Below, piece by piece: positions 7,396 through 16,119 of a stretch of DNA of 35,262 bases (positions within the stretch are counted from its first letter, which is position 1; each line of letters begins with the position of its first letter). The DNA is taken from NCBI GenBank assembly GCA_003134035.1, contig PLAE01000161.1:3253-38514 (forward strand). The letters run 5' to 3'. The notes under the pieces are model-generated. The model worked only from the letters and a program-made list of their open reading frames with translations, searched no databases and was not told the origin of the DNA. Source of the stretch: Candidatus Velthaea versatilis (GTDB lineage: Bacteria; Vulcanimicrobiota; Vulcanimicrobiia; Vulcanimicrobiales; Vulcanimicrobiaceae). A program made the translations under genes and the position numbers.

Positions 7396-8688
7396 GTGAA
7401 GCGCCGCAGCCTGCTCGCGCAAACGACGCACACCCTGGGGTCGATGATCGGCAACCAAGGGCTGCAGATCGCCGCGGGCATAGCGATCTCGCGGGTCTAC
7501 GGGCCGCCGGGAAAAGGCGTCGTCACGTACGCCGGAATCGCCATTTTGGGCGTTGTCGCGATCGCCGACGGCTTGAGTTCGGCGATCGCGCGCCAATGCG
7601 GCAGCGACCGGACGAACGGTCCGGCGGCTGCGGCGGCCGCGCTGCGGATTATCGCGCTGATCTCGTCGGTCGGCGCGCTCCCGCTGATCCTGCTCGGGGC
7701 GCTCGTTCCGGCCCAGCATGCGCTGCTCTTCGTCGGCTTGGCATTTCCGTTCGCCTTGTACGTCCAGACGATGAGCGGATTCCACCTCATCGATTTGAAC
7801 GTCGAGCGGACCAACGTTGCCTCGCTCGTCATCAATGGCGGAGCCGCGCTGGCAATGCTGCTCGCGACGGTGCTGGTCAAGCCCCCGATCGACGTCATCA
7901 TGGGCATCTGGTCGGCGGGCTACGTCGCCGGAGCGGCCATCATTTTCGCCGGGCTCGACTTCGCTCCGGCCGATTCGGCAAGGGTCGGCGCGTCTTTCGC
8001 GCTTGCGATCCAGTTCGCGCTGCGTGCATCGGGGGCGGCGGTCATGACGTTCCTGGCCGCCCGCGTCGATGTCTTCATCGTCGCCGCGACGCTCTCGGCG
8101 AGCGCGCTAGGCAACTATACGCTGGCGCTCGCGGTCGGCGAACTGATGTGGCAGGTCGGCCGGGCGATGTCGTGGTCGGCGTTCGGCCGGGTCGCGACCG
8201 AGCCGATCGCCCAAGCCGCTCGGCTGACGGCAAAGATTACGCGCATGATTCTGGCGCTCGAACTCCTCATCGCGCTTGGTGCCTTCGTCGCCGGACCCGC
8301 CGTCTTTACGCTCGTGTACGGACCGGCCTTCGCCGCTGCCGGACCCGTTCTGCGCGTCCTCGTTGCCGGGATGGCGATTTATGCCGCCGACTCGATCTTG
8401 AGTTACTTCAGCGCCGTGAGGGTCGGCCGACCGGGCTATATCCTGCGGGTCGAAACCGCGACCTTCGCCGTGTGTGCCATCGGTTCGTTGGCCAGCGTGG
8501 GTCGATTCGGCGTGATCGGGCCGGCCGTCGCAACGACGCTGGCATACCTGGTTTCATTCTCCATTAAATCGACCTTATTCGTTCAAACGACGGGCGTGAG
8601 CCCGAGATCGCTTCTGCTCATCGGCGTATCTGATTTGCGCCGTGCGGCAACACCCGCAGATCAGACCGGCCCGGCGGCCGTCGCTTAA
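7396..8688 (+). CDS. Wzx-type polysaccharide flippase 2 (MOP superfamily)
   Basis: 430 residues from a GTG at 7396 (VKRRSLLAQTTHTLGSMIGNQG). A TTG five codons upstream is also possible, and neither has a good Shine-Dalgarno sequence. The protein is an all-helical integral membrane protein with the same landmarks as flippase 1: SRVYGPPGKGVVTYAG after helix 1 and a central GELMWQVGRAMSWSAFGRV segment. Two flippase genes side by side are unusual for one glycan. They may handle two different repeat units, act as a heteromer, or be a recent duplication that is now diverging. The second differs throughout, so the duplication is not recent. The O-antigen ligase-like gene follows after 84 nt. Confidence 0.86.
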   Translation: MKRRSLLAQTTHTLGSMIGNQGLQIAAGIAISRVYGPPGKGVVTYAGIAILGVVAIADGLSSAIARQCGSDRTNGPAAAAAALRIIALISSVGALPLILLGALVPAQHALLFVGLAFPFALYVQTMSGFHLIDLNVERTNVASLVINGGAALAMLLATVLVKPPIDVIMGIWSAGYVAGAAIIFAGLDFAPADSARVGASFALAIQFALRASGAAVMTFLAARVDVFIVAATLSASALGNYTLALAVGELMWQVGRAMSWSAFGRVATEPIAQAARLTAKITRMILALELLIALGAFVAGPAVFTLVYGPAFAAAGPVLRVLVAGMAIYAADSILSYFSAVRVGRPGYILRVETATFAVCAIGSLASVGRFGVIGPAVATTLAYLVSFSIKSTLFVQTTGVSPRSLLLIGVSDLRRAATPADQTGPAAVA

Positions 8689-8772
8689 AGTCGTTCGGGG
8701 ATTTGATCACCAAGATGGACCTGACAGCAGCGGTACCGGCCGCCCCTCGCGCAGCCACGAAGAGTTAGCAGC

Positions 8773-10086
8773 ATGAACCTATTGACGACCCTCTTGATCA
8801 CGACCGCGTTGGCACCATTCGCAATCTACTTTACGTTGAAGCGGCCGTTGCTTTTTCCGTTCGGGCTCTACATTATGTTGGTTCCGCTCGACGGCATTCT
8901 GGGTGCGACGACAACGATCACACGCGTGTTGGCGGTCGTCACCGGCGTAGCGCTGCTCTTTCACATCATCTTAACACGGCGGGTTTTGGCGCCGCCCAAA
9001 AGCTGGTACGTTTGGGCCGTTTACGTGCTGCTGGCCTCGCTGACCGCGTTGTGGACGATGGATCCCGAAGCGACGGCGGCGACGTTGATTCAGTTGCTTC
9101 AGCTCTTTGCCTTCTTCACGGTCATTGCAATCTTCCCAGCGGAACCCAAAGACGTTCGTCTGGTCGGAGGAATGGTTGTTGCCTCCGGCGTTCTGCTGGC
9201 GGGGTGGGGCCTCATCGGCTACCTGGGCGGTCTTCGCACTCAAGAGGATCGCCTCACGGTCGCCTTCAACGGCTTGCTGATCGATCCGAATCACATCGCG
9301 GCCGCGCTGATTTTGCCGATCGCAATCGCGGTCGGCGCGCTCATCAGTTCGCGCGATGTCCGGCTGCGCTTCGCGTCCTTGGTCTCGACGCTTATTTTGA
9401 TTGCCGCGACGTTTCTCACCGGCTCGCGCGGCGGGTTGATCGCGCTCGTCGTCACCCTCTTGTACATCGCTTGGCGCACGCGGTACCGCTTGCAGATCTT
9501 GGTGCTCATGACGCTGGGTGGACTCGCGAGCCTCGCCCTGCCCACCGTCTGGGATCGGTTCCAGGATAAAGGTCTCGCCGGCGGAAGCGGCCGGGTGTTC
9601 ATCTGGGACGCCGCTCAAGCCGCACTCAAAGATCACTGGTTGGCCGGAGCCGGGCTGGGCGCGTTTCCGGCGGCGTACAATCACGTCTTGTTCGCAATTT
9701 ATCAGCCCGTCTTTCAGGGGTGGTCGCGGCCGGCGCACAACGCATACCTGAGTGCCTTCGTGGAGGTCGGCATCATCGGCGGCGTGATTCACTTGTGGGC
9801 GTGGTGGCAGTCGTACCGCGATTCGCGCGGAAACGTCGTCATTGAAGCGGGAATCGTCGGCCTTGCCGTCGCTTCGTTTTTCTTAGACATCTTGGGATTC
9901 AAATATATCTGGCTTGCCTTCAGCATGGCCTTGCTTGTGAAAAACGCCGCCCAACCGAAGTTTCTGCGCGGCGAACCAAAGCCGCCCGAAGTCGACCACG
10001 CGGCCGGACGCCGCCGTCTGCCGTGGCGCCCCCGCGGCCGGGTCGCGGCCCGCGTCGAACGCGAACCAGCCGTGGGGAATCTCTAA
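8773..10086 (+). CDS. O-antigen ligase / Wzy-like polymerase (Wzy_C family)
   Basis: 437 residues; the ATG is preceded by AAGAG about 10 nt upstream. About ten to twelve hydrophobic helices flank a large periplasmic loop. Family marks include FLTGSRGGLIAL before the loop, then GGSGRVFIWDAAQAALKDHWLAGAGLGAFPAAYN and RPAHNAYLSAFVEVGIIG, the Arg/His-bearing motifs of PF04932 ligases. The protein should either join a lipid-linked glycan to a lipid A-type acceptor or polymerise repeat units in the periplasm. Family sequence alone does not separate the two. The last 40 residues are a Pro/Arg-rich cytoplasmic tail. Its stop codon abuts the stop of the convergent transferase with no gap, so there is no room for a terminator between them. 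Confidence 0.88.
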   Translation: MNLLTTLLITTALAPFAIYFTLKRPLLFPFGLYIMLVPLDGILGATTTITRVLAVVTGVALLFHIILTRRVLAPPKSWYVWAVYVLLASLTALWTMDPEATAATLIQLLQLFAFFTVIAIFPAEPKDVRLVGGMVVASGVLLAGWGLIGYLGGLRTQEDRLTVAFNGLLIDPNHIAAALILPIAIAVGALISSRDVRLRFASLVSTLILIAATFLTGSRGGLIALVVTLLYIAWRTRYRLQILVLMTLGGLASLALPTVWDRFQDKGLAGGSGRVFIWDAAQAALKDHWLAGAGLGAFPAAYNHVLFAIYQPVFQGWSRPAHNAYLSAFVEVGIIGGVIHLWAWWQSYRDSRGNVVIEAGIVGLAVASFFLDILGFKYIWLAFSMALLVKNAAQPKFLRGEPKPPEVDHAAGRRRLPWRPRGRVAARVEREPAVGNL

Positions 10087-11844
10087 CTAGCGATCCTGAA
10101 TCGTCCAGAGTGACGGCGTCGGCGAAAGACCCGCCGCTTGACCCCGGCGTTCGCGTTCGCGGGCGACGGATTTGCGGAACGCGGCGATCTCCGGACTCGC
10201 GGCCGCGGTACTCCCGCCCGCAATCTCGGCCACTTGGCTTCCGCGCGCTCGAAGTGCCGCGACGACCGCCTCATTGGGATCGAGAAGCAACATCGATCCG
10301 GCAGCGGGGAGCATCGATTTCGACTCGTCGCGACCGTATTGCACAAATGCCGTCGTCGGAGCGACGATGTCGGCCAACATGACGACGGAAAAATCCCAGA
10401 GTTCGGGCCCGCTGCGTCCTGGACCCCACGTCGAATGCCACACGACGACCGGATCTTTGGCATGATCGATCGCTCGGGCGATCGCACCGATCGGCGCGGT
10501 GCCGCCGTCGACCCACCAGGTATCGCGCCGCGACGAAATAGCGAACGACCCAAAACCGGTGACCGCCGTCAAGACCACGAAACCGAACGCCGCGGCGCGC
10601 ATGCCGGCACGCGGGGAGCGCGACGCTAGCGCAAGCCCGACGCCGAGGGCCGCGTAAGCGGCCACCCAAAGTGGGATGAGATACCGTGAGGCAGTCGACC
10701 GCTGCTCGTGATGAATGAGATCCGGCAACACGAGCGCGGCGATCGCCACACCAGCAAGCGTGAAGATCAGACCCAACGACGGATTCCCCCGCAGACGCCG
10801 GGCGCAAGCGACCAACGCTAGGCCCAGAGCCACGAACCCGGGCAAGATCAAGACGGCACTCTTGGGATACAGATAGTCCGCGTCGTAGAACAGCGTGCCG
10901 ACGTTGAAAATCCATTTCAGCACAAACGGCTTGAGCGAGAATCCGGAACTCAAGTAGGTGTTGTTCGTTACGCTGCCGTGCGTGTAACCGTACGTCAGGG
11001 CACGAATCCACGGCAGATATGCCGCTACGATCAATACGAGAGCAACGCCGAATTCAAGCGCCGCCGCTCGCCGGCGCGGGGCGGGGACCGCTAGCGCAAG
11101 CGCGTGGGCGACGAGAACGAGGAGGAACAACGCGTCCGTGTACAGCCCCGCGATCGAGACGATCGCATAGCCAAGCCACACAACCGGGCCTCCGCTCCGC
11201 ACGGCCCGAATGTAGAGCGCGCTAGCCGCAAACGTCAGTGCAAGCCAGAGCGAATACTCGCGCGCTACTTGCGAATAAGCGAGCGCGAACGGCGAAGCGG
11301 CGACGATGGCGGCCATGATCCATCCGGCGAGCAAGGAATCGAGCTCAAAACCAAGCCAGAACGCGCTCAAAAGCGTGACCGCGCCGAATACCGCCGAAAG
11401 CACGCGCCGTGCAGTAATCGAGGAGCCGGCGCTGCGTTCCCACTGCCACTCGAGCAGATAATAGAGCGGCGGGTGCTGCGGGTCTTCTACGGCAAGCGAC
11501 GCAACGACGTCGCGAGCGCCGTGGGCCGGATCCGGCTTTTGAAAGACCAGCAACTCGTTCGCCGTCCGTCGCCGTCCGTCAAACATCGTCGCGGCATATT
11601 GGGCGATCGTCTTGCCCGAAACGTGAATCGACGTCGTTGCTTCGTCGTTTCCGAAAATCTTGCCGTCGAGATGCGTAAACCGCAGGAAGACGCCGACGAC
11701 GATCATTAATCCGCAGATCGCGACAATCGTGCGCTGCTTCCGGCGCTGCTCGAATTCGCTGATGGGCAGTCTCCTTCTGGGACGGAGTGCTACCCTCTCG
11801 TCTCGCGCATTACCTCCGGCGTCGTCGGCAGATCCGGCGATCAA
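10087..11844 (-). CDS. GT-C membrane glycosyltransferase, PMT-like (second copy)
   Basis: 585 residues from a TTG at 11844-11842. No ATG or GTG start precedes the first membrane helix (residues 40-56), so the exact start within the first 35 residues is uncertain. An AAGGAGA at about 11768-11775 may mark an internal ribosome site. After helix 1 comes HLDGKIFGNDEATTS with the acidic pair D67-E68 of GT-C enzymes, then DPQHPPLYYLLEW, the periplasmic HPPLY loop typical of the family. About ten helices and a soluble C-terminus follow. It is expected to use a polyprenyl-phosphate sugar on the periplasmic side. It shares architecture with the 1516-3168 protein but low identity. The gene converges with the O-antigen ligase gene. 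Confidence 0.85.
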   Translation of the reverse strand: MIAGSADDAGGNARDERVALRPRRRLPISEFEQRRKQRTIVAICGLMIVVGVFLRFTHLDGKIFGNDEATTSIHVSGKTIAQYAATMFDGRRRTANELLVFQKPDPAHGARDVVASLAVEDPQHPPLYYLLEWQWERSAGSSITARRVLSAVFGAVTLLSAFWLGFELDSLLAGWIMAAIVAASPFALAYSQVAREYSLWLALTFAASALYIRAVRSGGPVVWLGYAIVSIAGLYTDALFLLVLVAHALALAVPAPRRRAAALEFGVALVLIVAAYLPWIRALTYGYTHGSVTNNTYLSSGFSLKPFVLKWIFNVGTLFYDADYLYPKSAVLILPGFVALGLALVACARRLRGNPSLGLIFTLAGVAIAALVLPDLIHHEQRSTASRYLIPLWVAAYAALGVGLALASRSPRAGMRAAAFGFVVLTAVTGFGSFAISSRRDTWWVDGGTAPIGAIARAIDHAKDPVVVWHSTWGPGRSGPELWDFSVVMLADIVAPTTAFVQYGRDESKSMLPAAGSMLLLDPNEAVVAALRARGSQVAEIAGGSTAAASPEIAAFRKSVARERERRGQAAGLSPTPSLWTIQDR

Positions 11845-11875
11845 GTACGACGACCGTTGGCAACGCCGCGGGTCC

Positions 11876-11906
11876 GTCGCCGGCGCCCGCGCGGCAAACC
11901 GGCGAC
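11876..11906 (-). other. Stable hairpin downstream of malectin lipoprotein A
   Basis: GTCGCCGG (11876-11883) and CCGGCGAC (11899-11906) form a perfect 8-bp stem with a 15-nt loop, 23 nt after the lipoprotein stop on the minus strand. There is no T-tract, so it may be a factor-dependent terminator or a transcript-end stabiliser. It is not a tRNA despite a D-arm-like neighbour. Confidence 0.4.
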
Positions 11907-11928
11907 GCGCACTATCCGCTAGACCACC

Positions 11929-13638
11929 TTACGGCAGCGCCGAGTTGCCGCCTTGATTGAGAGTGATCGTCTCGAGATCGCCCGCGCGAATCCGATTGAG
12001 GCACGACGGCCAATTTGCGGCGCTCGCACTGCCCGACGCGTCGCCGCCGGCGATCATCGACGCCATAATCGTCTGCCAGCCGGGGTTCGTTTCATCGACC
12101 GTTATCAGATGCAGACCCCAGTTCGACGCATTGTCGTCGGCGTAGGCGCCATATTCCTGGAGCGCGCGAACGACCACCTTGCAATACGAGGAGTAGCCGG
12201 AGTACGGAGCAGCATTGAGATTAACCGACGACTTGAGGTGCAGCATATCACCGTACCGGAGCGTCGGTTCCGCACCGTTGCCGCCATTTGCCGCATGGCC
12301 AGCACATCCTGAATCCGTCGAGCGTCCAGGCGTCGACGGATATTGCCCGTTGTCGTCCAAGCACGGCCCGATGAGGCCCAGGGCGTGTTTGATGTGCCCA
12401 CTCAAGATATCACCGGCGGTGATCGCGGCCAATCCGTACGCCACGCCGCCCGCGATGCCCGAGTTGCCCACGACCGCTGCCAAGCCATTCCCGGCGAACG
12501 AGAACGCGCCGCCCCACGAGCAGGTAAGCACGCCGCCGATGAACGTCCCAACTTGACACGCCTCGTTTGACGCGTAACCGCCCCACATATCGATCTCCTG
12601 TCCGCCGGACGGATCGAAGATGAAGATGTGGTGATCCGAGTCCGATGTCGGAGCTGCACCCCTCGGGATATGTATCTTCGAGCCGGTTACGCTGGTCGCT
12701 GCGTCACACGTGCCGTAAGCCTGGCAAGTGACGGTATATTGCGGGTCACTGGAACTCGATTGCCACATCTTGTTGGCGTGGGAGCCGTTGGCGTTTATGT
12801 TGTCGTCATTTAGCGGATTGCCGTTATTCCAATAGTTCGATGCCGTGGCATCGTTGTGTATCTTCGCCCCTTTCGCGATAAGCGAGGCGACCGTATCGTG
12901 GTACGGCGACTTGGCCCTGAAACAGCCGCTAAAAACCGGGTCAGCGTTGTACGGGGCGCACGCTGCCGTCGACTGGACGCTCGTGGGTGCCGGTGCAGGT
13001 GCCGGTGTCGCGGAACCACCTCCGCCGCTTACCTCAATGCCCGCCACGCTCGCATTATTCGCCGCTGCTCGGAAAGCGATCGCAATTCTGCCCGTAGAAT
13101 CCGCGCGTGCGCTGAACGTCCGGACGACGGCAATATTCTGCCCGCCAGCGGCGCTATAGATATCAAAATTCGAGAGCACCTGCGCGCCGTTGAGCGCCAC
13201 ACCGAAGAGACGTGCTCCGGCGCTTCTGAAAAAGGACTCCGCAAAATGCAGCCGCACGTTGTAGGCACCGCCTGCGACGAGGTTTCCGATCGTATAGGAA
13301 AACGCCGCTCCCGTGCGTTGGCTTTGGTACACCGCCTGCGGCGCCGGGTTCGTGACGCGGCTCAAATCGATGGCACTGCTGACAACGGCAGACCAGCCGC
13401 CGCTGTAATCTTCGTCGGAGCTCCAACTGCCGACGGCGCCTCCGCCGGCATCGATCAACCTCTCGCCCGTTGCAGATGCGTTGCTTGCGAGCTGCGTCGT
13501 TCTGCTGAGCGCGGCGGCCGGCACCGTGAGCGTCGCGTTTCCTCCGTCTTGCCCGCGAACAACGTTGGCACCGCCGCCGTTACATGCCGCGAGCGCAATA
13601 AGGCAACACAGCAACATGCTCCTAAGAGAAACCTGCAT
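11929..13638 (-). CDS. Malectin-domain lipoprotein A
   Basis: 569 residues from an ATG at 13638, set by GGAG six nt upstream; a longer in-frame start would add seven non-signal residues. Residues 1-19 are a lipoprotein signal peptide with lipobox L16-A-A-C19. Residues 61-204 form a malectin-like carbohydrate-binding domain (RLIDAGGGAVGSW start, then YNVRLHFAE and LFGVALNGAQVLSNFDIY). A Pro/Ala linker spans residues 205-222. The C-terminal ~350 residues are shared with lipoprotein B at 17710-19923. There I see SDHHIFIFDPSGG, GHIKHALGL, MLHLKSSVNL and ALQEYGAYADDN, which recall a family of uncharacterised secreted bacterial proteins with HALR and YG-D-N motifs. It is likely anchored in a membrane with the glycan-binding module exposed. 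The location amid glycan genes suggests surface-polysaccharide binding; enzymatic activity is unproven. Confidence 0.8.
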   Translation of the reverse strand: MQVSLRSMLLCCLIALAACNGGGANVVRGQDGGNATLTVPAAALSRTTQLASNASATGERLIDAGGGAVGSWSSDEDYSGGWSAVVSSAIDLSRVTNPAPQAVYQSQRTGAAFSYTIGNLVAGGAYNVRLHFAESFFRSAGARLFGVALNGAQVLSNFDIYSAAGGQNIAVVRTFSARADSTGRIAIAFRAAANNASVAGIEVSGGGGSATPAPAPAPTSVQSTAACAPYNADPVFSGCFRAKSPYHDTVASLIAKGAKIHNDATASNYWNNGNPLNDDNINANGSHANKMWQSSSSDPQYTVTCQAYGTCDAATSVTGSKIHIPRGAAPTSDSDHHIFIFDPSGGQEIDMWGGYASNEACQVGTFIGGVLTCSWGGAFSFAGNGLAAVVGNSGIAGGVAYGLAAITAGDILSGHIKHALGLIGPCLDDNGQYPSTPGRSTDSGCAGHAANGGNGAEPTLRYGDMLHLKSSVNLNAAPYSGYSSYCKVVVRALQEYGAYADDNASNWGLHLITVDETNPGWQTIMASMIAGGDASGSASAANWPSCLNRIRAGDLETITLNQGGNSALP

Positions 13639-13686
13639 CCAAATCTCCGGCGGGAGCACCTCGTCGATCCCAGGGCACAGTTCATC

Positions 13687-13713
13687 CGAGCCTCAATGAC
13701 TACGCGAGGCTCG
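13687..13713 (-). promoter_or_regulatory. Inverted repeat in the leader of lipoprotein A
   Basis: CGAGCCTC (13687-13694) and GAGGCTCG (13706-13713) are perfect 8-bp arms with an 11-nt spacer, about 50-75 nt upstream of the ATG at 13638. It could be an operator or a 5' UTR hairpin. Confidence 0.35.
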
Positions 13714-14442
13714 AGGCTCGAAACGACCCATGTAGCAAATCGAGGTGCGGCGTGAAACAAACTGACAAGCACGTCAATGCGCGACGTCGTGATGTTTCGT
13801 ACAACTTGGTTCCAGGGTACGGTAGTCGATACGTTAAGTAAAGTGACGCGCGGCGGCTTTTTTGTTTGTCGACACGCCGATCCAGTTACGCGCACACCTT
13901 ACCGTTAGGACGATTACAACCAGGTCTGGGACGATCGGCCCATCGCTCCTGGAACCTATGCGCTACCTCACTCGAAATCCGCGGGGCGACATTTTGACGA
14001 ACAGACGCGTCGCTTCCGGTTGCGCGTCGCAGCGATTCTCATACGTGGAAGCGCACCATCGAGCGTGCGCGCCGCGCATGGCCCGAAGCACGGCGATGCG
14101 CTGTGATACCCGACACATGCTCTTCAAGTTTGTGGACAGCGGCAAGAGATAATGAGAAACCGGCGGTAAGCCTCCGGTTCACGTTTCGGCAATCGTCCGG
14201 ATTCGATTCGGCAACCGACGCGAATGATGTGTTCTCGAGTCGACTTCGGCAGTGGCCCTGAAAAAGAGACCCAAACCAACGTCGATCGTCGCGAAATTTT
14301 TTCTCAAGCACGTGCACTGAGGACTGCACAAGACCAGCATGGGCGGGACTCCGCGCGTCGGCATTTAATCGCGAACCCGCGGCTCGCACAAAGACTTTTC
14401 GCTTCCCATGAGTTCGGAGAATTTCCCTGTTAATGAAGCGCC
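13714..14442 (+). other. Intergenic region between lipoprotein A and the GT87-like gene
   Basis: About 730 nt, less GC-rich than its surroundings. Open frames exist on both strands (about 96 codons at 13862-14152 and 175 at 14039-14566 reverse), but they have Arg-rich, featureless products and no ribosome-binding sites, so I do not call them. A hairpin at 14158-14179 (AACCGGCGG, loop TAAG, CCTCCGGTT, one mismatch) and T-rich runs near 13856 are the only structures seen. The divergent promoters for both neighbours must lie here. Confidence 0.5.
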
Positions 14443-15822
14443 GTGCAGCTATCCGCAACGGTCGACGTTGAGCGACTTGCGATGTCGCGGGCCTTTTTCG
14501 CTGGGCACGGCGGAAGTTCGGTGAGGAGCAGCCTTCCGCACGACGTGCTTGTGGCGCCGGTGCCACGGCGCGTGCTCAGTCAAGTGAAGTCCGTGGTCTT
14601 GGGATGGGCGTGCTGGTCATTTGGCGTAATTTTGATACCGATCGGTGCTTTCGCGGTTCCCGCGGATCCCGGTTACGCGCTGCCGCCGGTCTTCTTCGGC
14701 GGCGAACGCGACCTCGCCGTTTGGCTCATATGGGCAGTCGCGTTCGTCGCGATGTCTCTCGCGATGCGGCAACTGCGCGATGCCGCGCCGCGCGCGCTCA
14801 TCATCGGACTTGCGCTCGGGGGGAGCGTTGTCGCATTCGCGCCCGCGCTTGACTCGCACGACCCGTACGCGTATCTGCTCTACGGCGAAATGGCCATGCA
14901 CGGAGCAAACCCCTGGAATCCGGTTACGGTGACAATATGGAACGCAACGACGGCGCAGGGCGTGCGGCCCTGGGGTAATCCGCCGGTCGCGTCCGTGTAC
15001 GGACCGGCCTTTATAGCGGTCGAAGCCGCGGTTGTGGCGACGTTTCATTCTGCTACTACGTACGAACTGTTGCTGGTGCAGCGCATCATCTCACTTAGCG
15101 CGGCCTTGGGCATCACCGCGCTCTTGCGTGGACGGCAACGCGCGATCTGGGCATTACATCCGCTCGTCCTTTTTGAAACCGCGTTCGGCGCACATAATGA
15201 TGTTTTAATGTTGCTGCCGCTCGCGCTGGCGATGCGCCTGCACAACTCGCTCGGTGCCGGCGTTGCCTTGGCTTGCGGCACGTGCGTCAAGATCGTCGGC
15301 GTAGCGACGACCGCACTGCGTCCTCGATCGCTTCTTGCTGTTGCGGTAACGCTAGGGATTGTATTTGCTTTCGGTCACAGCAGCCTCGGCATTGCTCAGC
15401 TCAAGCACCATCAGGAGCTGACGCCGTTGAATTCGCCGGTCATGCTGCTGCGCGCGGTCTTCGACCACACCTTACATCTTCGCTTTGGGACGGTGCTTGC
15501 AAAGGGCATCGTGTGGGTAGCTGCCAGCGCCGCTATCCTTTCGCTGGTGATCCGGCGTCGGCGCTCGAACATGGCGGCGATTGCGCTGCTGGTTGTCGGC
15601 GCGATACCTATCATTTATCCGTGGTACTTTCTCTGGCCGCTTTGCGCCGCGACAATCGCCCAGAGGCGCTTCGCCGAGTCGGTTGCCGGCATAGCCGCGG
15701 CAAGTTTTCTCCTTGACTTACCCGCTTTCGTCGCGCCGACTTTTGCCCTCGAATATGGAGCAACCGTCGGCCTCGTTCTCTTCGCAGCGGTGTCGCTTTG
15801 GCCCAAGTGGCGTCCTGCGTAG
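14443..15822 (+). CDS. GT-C mannosyltransferase-like membrane protein (GT87/MptB type)
   Basis: 459 residues from a GTG at 14443, or 446 from an ATG at 14482; neither has a strong ribosome-binding site. About 12 hydrophobic helices start near residue 50. The first extracytoplasmic loop has ALDSHDPYAYLLYGEMAMHGANPWNP (D137, D140), matching the S-x-D-x-Y-x-Y ... G-x-x-P(W/Y) pattern of mycobacterial MptA/MptB and related GT87 polyprenol-phosphate mannosyltransferases. WGNPPVASVYGPAF follows, another family landmark. The donor should be a polyprenyl-phosphate sugar used at the outer face of the inner membrane. It stands alone on the plus strand, opposite the malectin lipoprotein A gene and 297 nt before the convergent FkbM gene. 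Confidence 0.78.
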   Translation: MQLSATVDVERLAMSRAFFAGHGGSSVRSSLPHDVLVAPVPRRVLSQVKSVVLGWACWSFGVILIPIGAFAVPADPGYALPPVFFGGERDLAVWLIWAVAFVAMSLAMRQLRDAAPRALIIGLALGGSVVAFAPALDSHDPYAYLLYGEMAMHGANPWNPVTVTIWNATTAQGVRPWGNPPVASVYGPAFIAVEAAVVATFHSATTYELLLVQRIISLSAALGITALLRGRQRAIWALHPLVLFETAFGAHNDVLMLLPLALAMRLHNSLGAGVALACGTCVKIVGVATTALRPRSLLAVAVTLGIVFAFGHSSLGIAQLKHHQELTPLNSPVMLLRAVFDHTLHLRFGTVLAKGIVWVAASAAILSLVIRRRRSNMAAIALLVVGAIPIIYPWYFLWPLCAATIAQRRFAESVAGIAAASFLLDLPAFVAPTFALEYGATVGLVLFAAVSLWPKWRPA

Positions 15823-16119
15823 CGGCGCAATCTCAAGAAGCGCGAGTAGCGCTTTGCCTACGACATTCCCAGCCTCTTCCACTATTACGTCCGCCTGCTG
15901 AATCGGATCTTGGCGACGATCACGAATGCACCGGGATCCTACACGGAAAACCGGCGTTCGGCATTCGGATGGGAGACGAGAAAGCGCTGACCATACCCGG
16001 GTCGCCGGACCAAAGTTACGATGATCGCCTCGGTGAGCGATGAAGAAGCCAGAACAATGGCGTCGAGGTAGATTTCACCGAGCCCGTTAGCACCCCGAAC
16101 GACGCCTGGATGAGCGCGG
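15823..16119. other. Intergenic region, possible decayed coding remnant
   Basis: On the plus strand a frame beginning at about 15823 reads protein-like text (RRNLKKRE, stop, then RFAYDIPSLFHYYVRLLNRI). On the minus strand around 16090-15940 another frame reads GLGEIYLDAIVLASSSLTEA before a stop. Neither has a start codon with a ribosome-binding site and each is interrupted. I cannot assign a family. No terminator is visible between the convergent neighbours. Confidence 0.3.

Noticed and set aside
8714-8764. 16-codon ORF just before the O-antigen ligase gene
   Set aside because: Too short, no ribosome site, Ala-rich product; probably chance.
11876-11935. tRNA-like stretch on the minus strand (GGTCTAGCGGATAGTG resembles a D-arm, followed by a strong hairpin)
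   Set aside because: The acceptor arms do not pair, the D-stem does not close, the hairpin is too long for an anticodon arm and there is no T-arm sequence.
13862-14566. Open frames on both strands in the gap after lipoprotein A
   Set aside because: No ribosome site, Arg-rich product without motifs, and the reverse frame overlaps the start of the GT87-like gene. GC-rich DNA keeps such frames open by chance.
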